Assembly (NCBI RefSeq): GCF_030867145.1
Contig: NC_134421.1
Coordinates: 23,381,979-23,445,978 of the forward strand
Reading direction: 5' to 3'
DNA length: 64,000 nucleotides
From: Opisthocomus hoazin
Lineage: Eukaryota; Chordata; Aves; Opisthocomiformes; Opisthocomidae
Made by a program: the position numbers and the translations under genes. Positions 24,601 through 39,316 of the stretch are shown here, piece by piece; position 1 is the stretch's first letter; every line of letters begins with the position of its first letter. The notes under the pieces are model-generated. The model saw only the letters and a list, made by a program, of their open reading frames with translations. It was not told where the DNA came from and searched no databases.

Positions 24601-27600
24601 GTGTAAAATTGTGTTTGTTTTCTGGTGCCTATTTGTGCACCCTCTCTGCTTTCTCATCTTCTAATATTTCTCTCCTTTTCTGGTTTTCCTGCCTCTTGAT
24701 CCTGTTTCATTTCTTGTTTTGCTGTCTCAGTCTTGTGAAGAAGGAAGAAAATCCTGCTTCCCTTTGTCTGTTTTAGCTCCACACCCTCTGACCACTGAGG
24801 GGTGCATTGCAGTTGATATTATTACAAGATAAGAATGCTCCCAAGATGGCATGGAGCATGTCACACTTAGCTAATCCAGTCCTTTCCTTGCTCTCTGTAG
24901 ATGACTTCAGAACAAACAGAGCAAAGAGGACCTTCAATGATGGCAGTGTAATAATCCACTGCCATATGGGGTGTAAAGTCTTTTTTTTAAAGAAGGCTGT
25001 TATCTTTCTGTTTTACTGTTTTCAGCGCTCCCTTTCCCATTCTACCCTGCCACAAGGCATGCAGATGCAGATGTGCCCTACGTTCTGCAGAGGGCATGTT
25101 TTTACAGTCTAGGTGGACTTTAAAATTACCCCCATGTGCCATTCTATCATCATTGTAACACTGTGTGAATGATATATATGTTGCATACACAGAGGTGGCA
25201 GCATTATTTTCATGGCTTGATTTCCTCGGTCTCCTGTAACAGCTGTGTCAGGCAGTAAATGTCTTTGCAAGGATGTCCTTGGAAATGAGATCTTTAGGTC
25301 TCCATTGTAAGTAGAATCCCTGGCGCGGGGAGAAATGCAAGCTAATCTATCTGCTGACTTCTTTGGTCAAAGACATGAAACCTGAAAGGGCTGACCTGAC
25401 ACAACTTTCTTAGTGAGCTCAGGTTAAGCAGAATCTGCACTTCAGCCTAACAATGAAAAAAAGGTATGTACAAGGAAGAAGACACTGAGGGAAGCTGAAA
25501 GCAAAGTAGTGACAGGACAGATTGCCATTTTGGAAGGGAATAACAGCTTTTTCTTTGCATCTGATCACGGTCTCACTCCCACATCTAAGGAGCTCATTAC
25601 ATCCTTCAGTAAGACTAATGTCATTGTACACAGGGATGTACAGCTGAATTTTAGGTGAATCCATTGTCTCTTCTGCCCTGGTCTGTGCTGCCTGAAATAC
25701 CGTGCTGCCACACAACTGCAGTGGAGCATCTTAATTTTTTAGATTCCTCCAAGAAGTAATCACAGAAAAGCCGTTCTTCCACTTCCAGGTTTGAAGAACA
25801 TGCAAATTCCTAAAGGCAACCCTGTTTTATTTGACATCATGCAGAAAAATTATACAAGTAGACCTAAATACAGAATCACAAGCAAAACTGACCAGTGCTA
25901 TATTTTTGTCATACCTTACCATTGTATTTATTTTAATGACTTCAACTGCTTATCAACAACATTTATAACTTTGACAGATACATATCTAATAGGAGATTGT
26001 TTTGTATGAAAAAAATTACTTTCCCTTTTCCCAATTTGCATATCACATTGTAATTATTTTAGTTAGTGACAACACATCCACAGCAACGTATTTGGCCTGA
26101 GAGGGAAAAAAGCATATGCAATACATGATCTGTGGTTCAGTAACATCTATAACTTGCAAAGTGCCTCAGTTTCTGGGATCCAAATTGAGGCACTTCTCTA
26201 GAGAGCCTGATGTTTCTGAAAATGCAGAGAGCTCACTCTGGAAAGCAATGGCTTAAGTGGCACCAAACTTCTTAGTTTCGGGTTTTTTTCTGGGGGGTGG
26301 TGTGTATTTGTGCTCTCTGCAAATATAGGCACTTGGCGTCTGCCTTTACATGTGTCTATATCACTGTCTCTCTTGTCATTTGAGATAAGCTTCAAATATT
26401 TACAATTGATGCTCCCATTTAAGAGGTAAGCTCTACAAACAAACATGGTTTTCCTGTGTAATATTCTATACAGGATAAAGGTTAAATTACCACAACACAC
26501 CACAAGACTGAGTGCTTTTCTTGACCATCTTCAATGCTACTTTGGCATTCTCTGACAAAATAGGCTTGGGTGTTGGTCTGTTATGGAAGAGAGAACAAGC
26601 TTACCCCACCGCGCAGGAGAGTTCCCGGGGCCTCTGATTATCTATCCTATTTATTGAGCCTTATAATTTCTATGGGGTTTTGGGCACTTCACTCTTTTGT
26701 ATCATTTTTGCAATAGGGCACCTTATCTATTTCTCAGAAAACATTTTTTATGTTGTCCATCTCATTAAAGGGAAGGTTTATTTTCTCATTAACTTCTAAA
26801 GAAGGCAGAACTAATCAGCCGTGGATTTTTAACCCACTGATCAATGTCATCTATAAATTGTGTTGGAAGGCTAATTTCTTGTTTCTGCACTAGAGAACTA
26901 TAGAAATAATGCAGGTCAAGGACAAAGGCATATCCTGTGTAAGCAGACAGACTCCTGCCAGCATAATCTGTAAGTGGAAAGTTAACGCTTGGCTCTTTGA
27001 AACAAGTTCTGACCTGACAACAGCAATAAGCTTCTCAGAACTGGGTCAGAGAGACTGAAGGGTCGAAAAAATAATTAATGTTCTGCTGAAACGACACAAT
27101 TTTGTACCGTTGAGCACACAATCATTCTTGCCTGCTCCTGCTCTGAAGTAATATACCCAGAAAAGTTATATGAAATATGTCTCTCTACTGATCCTGAATA
27201 AAACATAGGAATATTCAAAAACTACTTAAAGTCAGTGCTGGTACAACTTAAAGTCCTTTTAACTTGATTTCTGCAGATAAAGATTTTTCTTTTTTTTATC
27301 AGAAGAGATAAAATAGGCAGTACCTCTGCATCTTTTGAAAACTAGACATATGTCTAAAACATTGGCCCTTTGGCTATAGATCTCCCAGCTGTGGTATTGG
27401 TACTAATGATTAAATGACTCCATGACTGACTGAAATCTGTTGGATGTTGCCCTTCTAAATTGTAGCAGAATGGTCTTGCAACGATCTGTGAAGTATAAAG
27501 ACTAAAGGCTCATCCTAATGCAAACACAGGAGTGACAGCCCAGTTAGCTCTCCCTCCTTCCTCCTCTTCCCCCTGCCGTCACCTAGGGCAGCTGTAAAGG

Positions 27601-29473
27601 GCATTCTTTTGATTTGTTTTTATCCATCCACCTTGTAGTGTCAGCCTGCTTACTAGGAAGCTGGCAAGTGTGAAGGAACTTGTATTGCTCCTTGCCCGGA
27701 TAGATGGTACCTCTTGGGATGAGAAAAGCCATTGGACTGGCTGCTCTGGGGCTGGAAGTGTGATAATGGAAGTGTATTTCAACATAACCCTCCTGCAGGA
27801 TGAATCACTTTATCGGCTTGTTTAGACATGAGTAATGGAGGCTAGTGAGAGGGTTCCAGTGGCTTTCTGCTTTGATAAACCATCTTTTGTAAATGAATTT
27901 ATGTTCTTGGCTTGTCCCTTTTTTACATTTCTCAGGAGAAATCTCAGCTAGCAAGCACCCTTCACAAATAACAGGTTGCAACTTATCTCTCGGGTATGAC
28001 CTTTTTGCTCCAGGGCCTTGAATGATGATTGATTTACTGTAGAGGAAAAAGTAAAGCTGGTGGACTTTAGCAGCTCTGTGAGAAATCCAAGTTTCTTTTT
28101 GCTATGGAATCGTCCATGAACAGCTAAGTGGCCCACACTGGAAAGGATATAGACCAATGCTGATGGGACTGAGACGAAACCAAGAAAAAAGTGCTCAAGT
28201 GCAGGTGGTGATTATATGGAGCAAGCATACGATGCTGCCTCTGCACAATGAACTATATGGGGAAAATTGAGGGGAAGCATGCCCTTTTTCTCTGATATGG
28301 CACTGTAGTGAATTTCTTGAGGCAAGGCCCTGTGTGTGGCTCACAACTCTACCCAAATGAACTCAGGGCTAGGTTGGAGCTGGAGGGCACGGGCTGTTTT
28401 GGGATCAGCCATTCCGTAGGTCTGCTCAAGGGGGAGGATCTGGCAATGGCAGGTAGCGCTGTGCCGGGAGGCCAGATGAAGCTTGGTAGCCGCTCTGCAG
28501 TCCTTCCTCTCCCATGCTAAATGCGTCTTCCTGTTTGGAGACTTTCACTTGAGACTGACTGACAGGGTTTTTATGTATTTGTTGACTTTTATGCAATTTG
28601 CATGAACACATGCTAGCCCGCGACGTGCTGTGACTAATGCCCAGGGTATGTGATGTTCGTAACAGGGTGTTTGCACAGGGACGCTACCCTTGAAGCGGCA
28701 GCCGGATGGCTCTGCTGCCTGAAAGACTGCACAGAAAGGAGCCCTTGTTTGGGTATCTGAGGTACTGGATCCACACCTCAGGCTTTACACTATCATGAGC
28801 TGCTTTGTGATGATAAACCAAACCAGTGCCAAACACCGCTGTGTGCATGGGCAGGCATGCACCTGCCCGGTGTGCACACGTGTGCGGCTTGTGTTTATGA
28901 AGAAATACGTGCTCACAGAAGTGTTTGGGGTGCTTTCAGCCCTTTCTGCCAGCTGATGTGGGAACAATACTCTGTGAACACCTGTGGGAGCAGAAAGTAA
29001 ATAAAGAGGGTTCACACGTGCTGTTGACTGACGTGCATCCTCTGGTGCTCAGCACAGCAAAGGTTTACTCTGCTCCGTGAATTATGCAGTGTTGTAGATG
29101 GGATGCTCTAATACAGCTTGTCATCTCTTTAACCAGATAGTTTTAAACAAGAAATAATTAATGTTCTAAAAATGGTTTCACTTATATTTTTCAATTATTT
29201 GTTCAGCAAATACTTTTATTCTCAGGGCCCTGTTAATTAATGCACAATCAATTTAGCAACTGCTTCCCCCTTATTATTTTAAGAAATACTTTTAAATGTG
29301 CTACCCATAAGCCATAAATATTTCATTTAAAGGCTTGAACTGGAGAAGTATGTACTTTAGGTTTCCTTTCCAAACTGAAGCAAAATGCTTTAAATGTGGT
29401 TGCATTCCTCATTTGCTGTCTTACCAGTTGCTCTCTATCACTAGATACAGCTGGCTGTTTCAGCTCACTTGAG

Positions 29474-30487
29474 TGAGGGTTGTTATCAGTGGCGCTGAGT
29501 CTGGTTGGAGGCCAGTAACCAGTGGTGTCCCTCAGGGGTCAGTACTGGGCTCAGTCTTGTTCAACTTCTTCGTCAATGACCTGCATGAAGAGTTAGAATG
29601 TACCCTCAGCAAGTTTGCTGATGACACAAAACTGGGAGGAGTGGTGGATACACCGGCAGGCTGTGTTGCCATTCAGCGAGACCTGGATAGGCTGGGCAGA
29701 GAGGAACCTGATGAAATTCAACAAGGGCAAGTGCAGGGTCCTGAAACTGGGGAGGAACAACCCCACGCACCAGTACAGGCTTGGGGTGGACCTGCTGGAG
29801 TGCAGCTGTGCGGAGAGGGACCTGGGTGTCCTGGTGGATGACAGGTTGACCATGAGCCAGCAATGTGCCCTGGTTGCCAAGAAAGCCAATGAGATCCTGG
29901 GCTTCATTAAGAATAGTGTGGCCAGCAGGTCAAAGGAGGTTCTCCTCCCCCTTGGCCCTAGTGAGGCCTCATCTGGAGCACTCTGTCCAGTTTCGGGCTC
30001 CCCAGTTCAAGAAAGATGAAGAGCTACTGGAGAGAGTCCATCAGAGGGCTACAAGGATGATGAGGGTACTGGAGCATCTCTCCTGCGAGGAAAGGCTGAG
30101 GGAGCTGGGCTTGTTTAGCCTGGAGAAGACTGAGAGGGAACCTTATAAATGCTTATAAATATCTTAAGGGTGGGTGTCAGGAGGACAAGGCCAGACGCTT
30201 TTCAGTGATGCCCAGCGACAGGACAAGGGGCAATGGGCACAAACTGAAGCATAGGAAGTTCCGTCTGAACATGAGGAAGAACTTCTTCCCTCTGAGGGTG
30301 ATGGAGCACTGGAACAGGTTGCCCAGAGACATTGTGGAGTCTCTTTCTCTGGAGACATTCAAGACCCGCCTGGATGCAGTCCTGTGCAACCTGCTCTAGG
30401 TGACCCTCCTTTGGCAGGGGGGTTGGACTAGATGACCCGTAGAGGTCCCTTCCAACCCCTACCATTCTGTAATTCTGTGATTCTGTG
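29474..30487 (+). mobile_element. CR1 LINE copy 2 with reverse-transcriptase core, decayed
   Basis: A 5'-truncated CR1 retrotransposon, longer than copy 1. Its translation begins inside the reverse-transcriptase domain: [22 protein letters not shown] (RT block 4) is followed by [11 protein letters not shown], containing the F-A-D-D catalytic aspartates at about 29617-29628. The frame then shifts near 29700, again near 29950 and again near 30145, passing through [24 protein letters not shown] and [15 protein letters not shown] to the stop at 30397-30399. The tail ends in ATTCTGTAATTCTGTGATTCTGTGA, a CR1 3' repeat. The copy is closely related to copy 1 over the shared part. It is dead as a source element because it lacks the 5' part of ORF2 and has frameshifts. 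Confidence 0.95.
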
Positions 30488-33378
30488 AGTCTTACTTCAG
30501 CTCTGAGACTGAAACTTTCTGTTCAATTCAGGAGCTTTTTATTTTTTTTTCCCCTACAGGGTTCACAGCTAAAGTGACAGAGTCATCTGCAACTCTGGCA
30601 ATAGCTGTGTTTCTCTGATAGCCAGGGTAAAAGTCTGGCTCCATTCAAGTCAGATAAGCTCCACATTTTGTGCCCGGCTACCAAGACTGGACAAACTTCT
30701 GAACTGCCTCTACCTCCCATCATGTAAGACAATAAGAGACTATAAGCTTAATATCGAAAGGGGATGGATTTATTTTGTGCATCGGTCAGCTAAAACATTA
30801 TTTGCTTAGGTGATGGTTACCCCAGTTACGGCTTTGCAACTAGGCATATTGCAGTTGGCTGCACTTTACCTGGAATAAAACCAGTTGGATCCATAGCTGT
30901 GACAGTACCTGAGGATTAAAATGATGTCCTGTGGTTTTAGCATCTGTGCTCTGAAAAGAGATGCAGAAGCATATATTCTAAATGTATAATCAAGGAATGG
31001 GAAAAGATTAACAAGCAATATCTGTCCTCTGTAATCAGCTTTGGAAACAACAACAATAAATCTCAGTTGCTTGATTATTTGATGGGGTCTAGTAAATATC
31101 TGAACCAAATAGTAAGATGCAGTTGTTTACAAACGACTAAAAATGCGAGACTTTAGATAATCTTAGCTTCAAGAAGCGATAGCAGCTGAACACTTCCTCT
31201 TGTGCCTCTTCACCTTTGATTGACCCAATTTCGATCTGTGTACCATCTTTCTGTCATCTGTCTCCTGACATAAATAATATCTTGCTGATGGGGCAAAATT
31301 AGGATTTTGTGAAGCTTTGTCTGACTGACCTGAGCGGCGCTATGCTTACGCTATCTGCTCTGTCAGATGGTAGGATACTTAATGCTTTTTCCCTGGTCTA
31401 GACGCCTGTCTCCTGAGGACTGTTGCTCCCTTAAAAATCCAAATAGACTGGGAAAACAAATTCTCATCTTATTTATTGTCTCCATAACCATCACCAAGTA
31501 TTTGAGAGTGTCTCAAACACCAGAGCTCTGATATTGCAATTGCCACTTGGTTGCTTTTTGTAAGATGGAGGCAAAAGCTTCACGCTCTCTTAGCAAGAGA
31601 AACAGTTAAAATTGTCAGGGCCATACTTAGGCCAATATAGTTACATCAAAGGTGAGTTTGCAAGGAGAAAAGCTGTATTTTCCCTTGGCTTACTGGCCTA
31701 GTCCATTCTGCTTTTATAGTGGCTTTGAGTAGTTTTCTAATAGTCCTTATAAGTCCCAATCAAAGAAAACACAGAATGCCAGTCAGTTAAGAAGAACAAA
31801 ATTTAGTTCATATCTTCCATACACAAGACAACAGGACAATTTTGTACATTTTTCTGAACTCTTTATGTAATCCAAATAAAGGCAATATTGTTCCATTCTT
31901 ATGTTTTTGTAGATCAAAAAATCCTTTGCTGTTTTGAAGACTATTGATAGGCAAAAAAGACAGTGCTGTGCAAATATGAACTTGTATTTGCATGCTTTTC
32001 AGGGTTACCTCACCGTCCCCTCACCAGATGTCAAATAAAAATGCAGGATTAATGCGGGAATTGGAGCAGCATTAGCACCACAACAAAATGTTTGGAAAAA
32101 ATATTACTGTGACAAACATAATATTTAATGGCTCTAACTTCGCTGCCAAAATCACTTTCTGTCTGTCTTTCACTAGGAACAGGAAGGATGGAAGGAAAAT
32201 CTGGGTCCAGCAAGAAGTACTATGCTGGGTCTTAATACTCTGTACTTGGCGACTGATGCTGGGTCAGTTTTTGAAGTCTTGGTCTCATCATTTTTCAAAA
32301 TCACTAGATTTTGCTTAGACTGTAAAACCACAGTTTTGCCATCACTTGGTTACGAAATGACTCACAAGAAGCATAGCTGAAATCCAGTGCAGAATCTTTG
32401 AAAGAAGCATATGGACCTTACAGCATGTCCACTCCAAATATTGGTCATGGAAGAAATTCCAAACTGGGCACAGTTTTGGTTTTGTTATGAAACTCTTGGA
32501 ACAGTCTTACAGGTCTGTTTGGGTAATTTTTGTCCATGTTGAATAATTTCAGGACTATTTTCTTCCAGAAGATAATAATTTTTCTTACTGTTTTAGAACA
32601 CCGACAGATTAATGGACATACTTAAAGCATGTTTCATTATCAGTACATAAACTAACAACCAAGTACTTTCCTAACAACACAACTAAGTATTTTCCATTAA
32701 ACATTTGAATCCCCTGTCCAGTAGTGCATGGCCATTGACACAAAACACAACAAATGTGCTGGACATAAACTAAAGAAGTTGAAATAAACTCCCCTGAAAC
32801 AGCATTTACTAGATCTGGCCACAGTTTATGGGTTTCTGTGTGTGGGTAGGAGGGAGGCAAGGTCAGTCAGTCGGCCTGTTTTCCTCTTAGCTGCATAAAT
32901 TTTGAGCAAGCTTAAGATAAAAATCTTTTTTAAAACAGTAACATATGTTCTGATTCAAAAGCAAAAATTAAGTCTGATGCCTTCACAAATATGCTTACAG
33001 TTAGGTAAACCTGTACACTTTGCAGAAACAAAAACCCGCAAAACAACCTTCAAATTATTATTAAAAAAGTACTGAACCAAATAATTCACTTTGGTTTGTA
33101 ACTCCATTTTGAAATCATTTACAAAGCCATGGTTAAAGTCCTACTAGACAGGCTGTAGAGCTCTGCACTATTAAATACACGTATTTTAAACTGGGTTAGT
33201 CTGTCCTTCGGGGCAATGCCACAATAGTTAAGGTAGTGCCAAAATATCACACGCTTGCAGAATATTTACTTGGAAATAAGGAGTGTATTGAAAGCCAATG
33301 TCAGCGGTTTCAAGATCCTGTCTCTACCAACCCTGTGATTCCAGGCAGTGGGAAGCACACCTGGACACGTTTCCAGAG

Positions 33379-33401
33379 GCATAATGTGAGCGGCATTATG
33401 C
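33379..33401. repeat. Short perfect inverted repeat
   Basis: GCATAATG (33379-33386) and CATTATGC (33394-33401) are exact reverse complements, separated by the 7-nt loop TGAGCGG. The stem is only 8 bp, too short for a microRNA precursor. It may be chance or a dimeric protein-binding site. Confidence 0.5.
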
Positions 33402-36400
33402 AGGGGGTGGGAAAGGCTTAACCTCATACGGCTGCACAGTTCAAAAAGTTTTTAATACTTGCGCTTTTTTTGTCATTTTTTTTTTTTTAAGGGTTTAACT
33501 TTGTCGTGTGAACAAGCAATTGGATGCACCACAGGAACAGCTTGATTCCTTTTAATGGAATGACATGGCACAGCAGTTCCCAGGCTGTGATATGTTGATT
33601 AGGGTTGTGTGTAAATGGCAATCAGGTGATAGCTGAACTGGCTTGAAAGTGTAAAAACAGAGGAGGAATATATTTAAAATACATGATTAAGAAAGCTGGT
33701 ATAACCAGGTGTCTGAGCTTCAAGTGCAGTGTGTGCTGGGAACAATCTGAGAGCTGCTGATAAGTTTAGGACTGGAGAAAAGGAGCCGAGTTGGTGCTTC
33801 CCTCCATGGTTGCACACTGCTGAGCAGTGCACATTATAAATAATACATCTTTCTACAGAGAGTTAACTTATTCCTTAATCACCGTGAGGGCTGTGGTTGT
33901 GTGCTTGAATCCCAGTTCAAGCATTTGCAGCTGCTCTGACATGTACTTTCTTTGTGCCCTTGGAAGCCAGCCACCCCCTCCCCAAAGAGCAGTCCTTTAT
34001 TTTTTTCACTTTCCATGCTTTCCCTGTGCTTGGACTCTGAGGGGAAAGTTTCAGCCTAGTTTAAGAAAAATCACTACATGTGACTTGAAATATTCATTCC
34101 GTCTTAGTGAACATGCTTTGTAACAAGAGCACTTGAGCACCAGGAAAATCTGCTAGTGTTTTGAAAGTTTATCTCTGTGAATGAGAGCACGTGTGTGTGC
34201 ACATGCATGCGTTATTTCAAGATAACCAACTGTGATCTAGAATACTGAAGGGTCACTTAAAGCTTGTCTTCATGTTAGCAGCAGTTGTTTTATTTTGTTT
34301 CTAACAGAGCAACACAAATTTTTCAAGAACGTATATACTGGAAGGAAAACATGACTCTACCTCAGCCTTCTTCCTGTAAAAAAGTGTGAGCTGTTACCAC
34401 CTCTTCCATGAAACATGTCTGTGCTAGTGTGCAGCTGGCTGACTTTTGTGCTTATCTATGTTGTTGCCATTTTTGATTGTTGGATTAAACTTTGGAAAAG
34501 GGGGGCGAAAGTGTTTTTGTATGACATTTGTATAGGTCGGAAAATATTTTCTTTATGTACTGAATATGAGACAAAGAAAAGAATATGAAATCCATTTTGG
34601 CAAATACTGTATGAATGTCTAAATTCCTGTAAAACCATTCAGTAACTAAAATGCCCTGCAAAATCATAACATGTCGTGGAACTTGTCAAATGCTTTATTT
34701 CTGAATTAAGTTCCACTGCGCATACAGCTCTTTTACTTTGGTACCACTTAAATTCAGGTGAAAGAGAAGAAAAAAAAAGTCCATGTAAATAGGGAGAGAA
34801 CTGGTTCTAGGTTCTTATATTTTGGGCATGGGCATGTTGGTGTCTGCAAATATTTCAATGATTTGGGCATATATTTGTTGCATGCAGTATCACTCACACA
34901 CCCCAAGCTGCACTGCGAGACACCTCCACAAAGCTCAGACAGGAAATAAGCAACTCAAACAAATTTCCAAAGACGAACACTCTGACATTCATGAAGTAAG
35001 AACCAGTATTGTTTTGCATGTGAACGTGTGCATACGCATTTTATCTCCAACCATCAACTCAGAGCTCTGACAACACTGAGGGTAAGAGCAAAGCACAGGT
35101 GTATTTTTCTTACTGAGGATGAGGCTGAGGAAAGACTTTGATTAAAGCTGGTTTGGCTGGAAGAACACCTAACGACAAGCTTCTGAAGATCTCTTTAACA
35201 TGAGACCCAGCTGAGTTGCAATGCATGTAAGGAGTTTGACATTTAGATGTGCATGCAAGCATGCACAACCTCAATATGATACAACACTGGCAGTCAAATC
35301 CACAACGGTTAGGCTAGCTAACACCTACAATTTCCTTTAGGCCTCTGATAGCAACTGTTTTTTGTACGCTGAGTGAAAATAGTGTCTTCCTAAAGCTTCA
35401 GTGAATATGGTATTGTTGTTTGCTTCCTACTGCGAGCAACTGCATTATATGACTGAGTTATAAATTGTTACTGTACTTTGTGCAACGTATGCAGCTATAC
35501 AGGTTTTCTTGTGTTCCATCACAGAGTTGGTTTCTTTATAGAATACATCCTATCTGGAGCTGAAGCTGTAGCGTGTTGCCCTGACAATGCTCTTTCAGCT
35601 GTTTGGAGGCAGGAGGTCTTGCTAAAATAAGAGGTGATTTTATTCATGGTGTATCCCTGGTGTGTCCCTTCAGCAGAAGCATATGGCAGTTATTCAGACT
35701 TTGGAACAGCAGTTTTTTGCTTGGATCAGCTGGTGCTCATGGCACTTCTGGATATCACTTTCTGAGTAAATACATTTTCCTGTTCCAAGAACGCACCAGT
35801 ACGGTTAAAGTCATGGACTTAAGGCTGATACGTTCCTATCAGTGGGACAAGTGGCTGTATTTGGGTTCTCTGATGACTCAGACCACTTTCTGACTTTCAA
35901 CACTTTCTCAGTATTTCCTCACCTCCAGAAGCTCCACCTAGAACTGAAGTCAGAATCACATGGGAGGATAAAGTTATGTGTGATACTGTAGATGAAAACG
36001 GATCTGGGGAGGAAGGTAAATATTTCTACTTCCCTGCTCTCTTATTTCCATGGTGTATCCTTCCTCTTGCAGCCTACCTGCACTGAAGACAAGGCTGATC
36101 AGTGCTGGTGACTAAATAGGTCCTGAATAGCTGAGGGATCTCCTTCCCCCAGCAAATATCTGCTCTTTGTGCTGCCTGAGATGCCACGCAGGCAACACGA
36201 TGGTAAGAAACTCCCTTCTCCATCTGGCTCCAGCTCTTCCCTCCCTGTTCAGATGCCCCCTGTTGCTCAGAAACAATAACTGGTTTAACAATAAACTTTC
36301 ACTGTTTGTAATTCAAATGATTTCAAAGGCTACTTCGTTGCCATAAAACAATTTGAACAAGCTTTTGAGCCTTTCAGGATCTTCTCACCCTTCTAGCAGC

Positions 36401-39316
36401 ACTCACCTCTGTTCTCCCAATTGCTTTGTTCCTTGCTGTTATTGAGGGACAAATGGTCAAGGCAGGGCTGTGAGCTGATAACTCCTCCCTCGTCTGAAAG
36501 CATGTCTTCTTCTCTGTGCCTACAGCAACGGCACATGTAATGGCAGAGACAGAGGGGTGACAGGTACTTAGTTCAAGCTTGGGCTGGCTGTTTGTTATTC
36601 TGAGAAGTGCTGTCCCGGCTTGCTTTGGAGATGAGTGGATGTTTTAAAGCTCAGACAAAAGGCAGACTGCCTGATCTTTAATGTTCCTAGATTTGGAGTG
36701 AATTAGCTTCTCTTTCTCACTGTTACTACCCTGCTAGTTCTTTAGTGTGTGAATTGTATTCACAGTAACCATGGGTACATCTTTCTCCCCACTTCTGTTC
36801 AACATTTCATAAAACTAAGATGCTAATAATGCTAAAATCACTGGACTGGATGTGAAGCAATTTAATATTAAAAATGTTTTTCAATAGTAGATGATGCTTA
36901 TGTATTCTTGCATAACAAAAATAATTTATATTTGATTCATAACTTGTACCAACATATATTAAACCTAAGTGTAATTAAAAAAACCCAAACATTCTCACGC
37001 TTTTTATGTTCTGTCAGTTGGTATCTTGTGCTTTTTTTGTGTTCCTAAAGAAAGAGGCCATGTATACATTTAGTGAGCAAAAAGGATAAAAGAATTATGA
37101 CCTTTATTTCCTAGCAAGGAAATGTATGTATAGAGTAAGATGAAGAGATGATCTCATGGAAAGAAGTCCTACTTCTATTAATGCCTTGTCACAGTTTTTT
37201 ACTTTGTTTGCTGAATCTGGCAGTTCTATTATTCCCTCTAAAAATTACAGAAAATAGAATGTGCAGTGAGTGAACCGTGTGCTGCTCACTGCATTGCCAT
37301 ATAACGTGATCTGCTTCTGAGCTCTGCAACCTCTACTCTTTGAGTTGGATCCCAAATATGTCAGGGGGTTTAAACACCTATTACAGGCTGTAGGCACATT
37401 GTTCCGTCCCTTCCTCTAGTGCACAGTATGCAGAGGCATAAATGTATATAAAGTGCTCCCTATGTAGAAAATTGTTGTAATTTTTGATTTTATTTTTTTT
37501 TTAATGGAGCTGGTGTGTAGAACTGCTGTGCCGGAGTATCTGTGCCCTTTTACAGGGCTTCCCAGGAACACAATCAATAGCTCACAGTTCCACGCCATAT
37601 GCTCTCCTCATTTGTCCATAGAAAGAGAGACCCTACAGTGGTCAAGGCACTACAAATGCCTAAATAAATTAGGCAAATATAGAATAGAGCATACATTAGA
37701 GCAGCCTTGGGGAGCACTACAATATGTTAATGGAATAACCGCACAGTGCAGTGACCATGAAAAACAAGATTAATGAGGTCAGGCAGCGTGGACATCCTAA
37801 GGAGGAGCAGTGAAGTCCAAGAGCCAGGTTTTTCACTAGAGGTGAATTATTTCTCATACAACGCTCCTACAGGAGAAACTCACATAAGCTACAGGACCCA
37901 AAGCCAAGTCCACAGGACACTGGTTTCCTAAGCAGATCCTACCAAAATTGAATGTTGGGTATTTGCATGTATTGCATAGGGAGAAGGTTCCTTCCTCTCA
38001 TCTCGCCCTTATTTTGAGATACTCTGTGACTCAAGAGTTTCTGGGAGAAGATGACAAGTAAACTGGCTTGCCAATGTTTCTGATCAGTTTGATCCAAAGC
38101 AGCATTCAAGAGCTGCAAGTGAGAGCAGACAAAGCTATGTTCTTTTTAAAATGCCTGTTGTGAGAGAGGATCTGTCTGTACGTACTTGAGCTACAGCTGC
38201 TACCTGACTTCTCCTGTTAGGAGGTGAGAATTTGACGACTTTTTTATTCCAGTCATCCCAAATGCTATCCACATGTCTCTTTTTTGTCTTTGTTTAATTA
38301 AACAACATGCCTGAAAAAAATGCAGCTCCTCAAATATATACCAACAATTATTTCAGTATCTTTACTTGATCACGAAATCCACTTCTTTATGTATTTTCAG
38401 CAGATATAGGTATTTTCATGGGTTTCAGGGCACAGGATTTTTTTAGACGTATTTTTCTGACTATTTTTTTATTTTACATGTTTACTTTTCTTTTCTACTA
38501 TGGGTCAGAATGGTTATTTCTGAGTTCTTTATTTGGTAATACAAGAAAATGTGTCAGTGTAAAAGTATTCATCACGACTGGATGTTTATTTTTTAATTTA
38601 GGAAAACACTTCTCTGCTTTCCTATTGCCTGTTTTTTGTTATTTACTCTTTAAGGCTCAGGATCGGGCTGATGATCATTCTCTTTGATTACATTAACGAT
38701 TTTAAGCCTAAGTTCCATTTTCTTTCAAGTTACACATTTGGCAGCCAATACTTTGACCATACAGAAATCCCACATGTGGTTGGGTCTTTAAATGACCTTT
38801 CACATGTCCTCAAAATGTGTCTGAAATCCTTAGACTATAATCTCAAATTCCATCTAAATCAATCCATTATTTGTGCTTTTGTTTTCCCCTAGGCTCCAAA
38901 CACAGGCAATGCAAGTAAAATGTATGCCATTGATCTCTTCAGATCACAGAAGGCCATTTAGAAAATATAAATACTTCTTTGCACCTCAAGTGCCTAAATT
39001 CAGTGGCCTATTTTAACCCAAAGACTGAAGAAAGTGAGTCAGGAATTCATCCATAATTTTGTCATCTACTAGGCAAACTAACCTGCTTCAGAAGGGGAAT
39101 CTCACAACAGAACAGCTACTTGAATTGTTTATATGCCATTAATTTTTTTGGCAGTTACATTATCAGTAGCAATAGTATCTGACTCTTGCTAGCTCTTTGC
39201 TTTAGCTTAGGGCCTTAATTGAATTAAAGGGTATGAACATAAAAGAAGTTTCAAGGCTCCCCTGTGTGTAACTTCTTCATGCTAAAACGGCGAACAATTA
39301 AAGGAATAAGGTCGTC

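Larger units (their letters stand above)
16007..29473. other. Intergenic segment between AAAAG repeat and CR1 copy 2
   Basis: No recognisable gene in about 13 kb. Two things stand out and are listed separately: a long minus-strand open frame at 16914-17624 and an exon-like open patch at 18514-18637. There is a T12 run at 21721-21732 and a short GCAA repeat near 22006-22020. The rest is AT-rich unique sequence with only short, unconvincing open frames. Confidence 0.6.

Noticed and set aside
33379..33401. microRNA hairpin
   Set aside because: The stem is only 8 bp and does not extend, far below a microRNA precursor.
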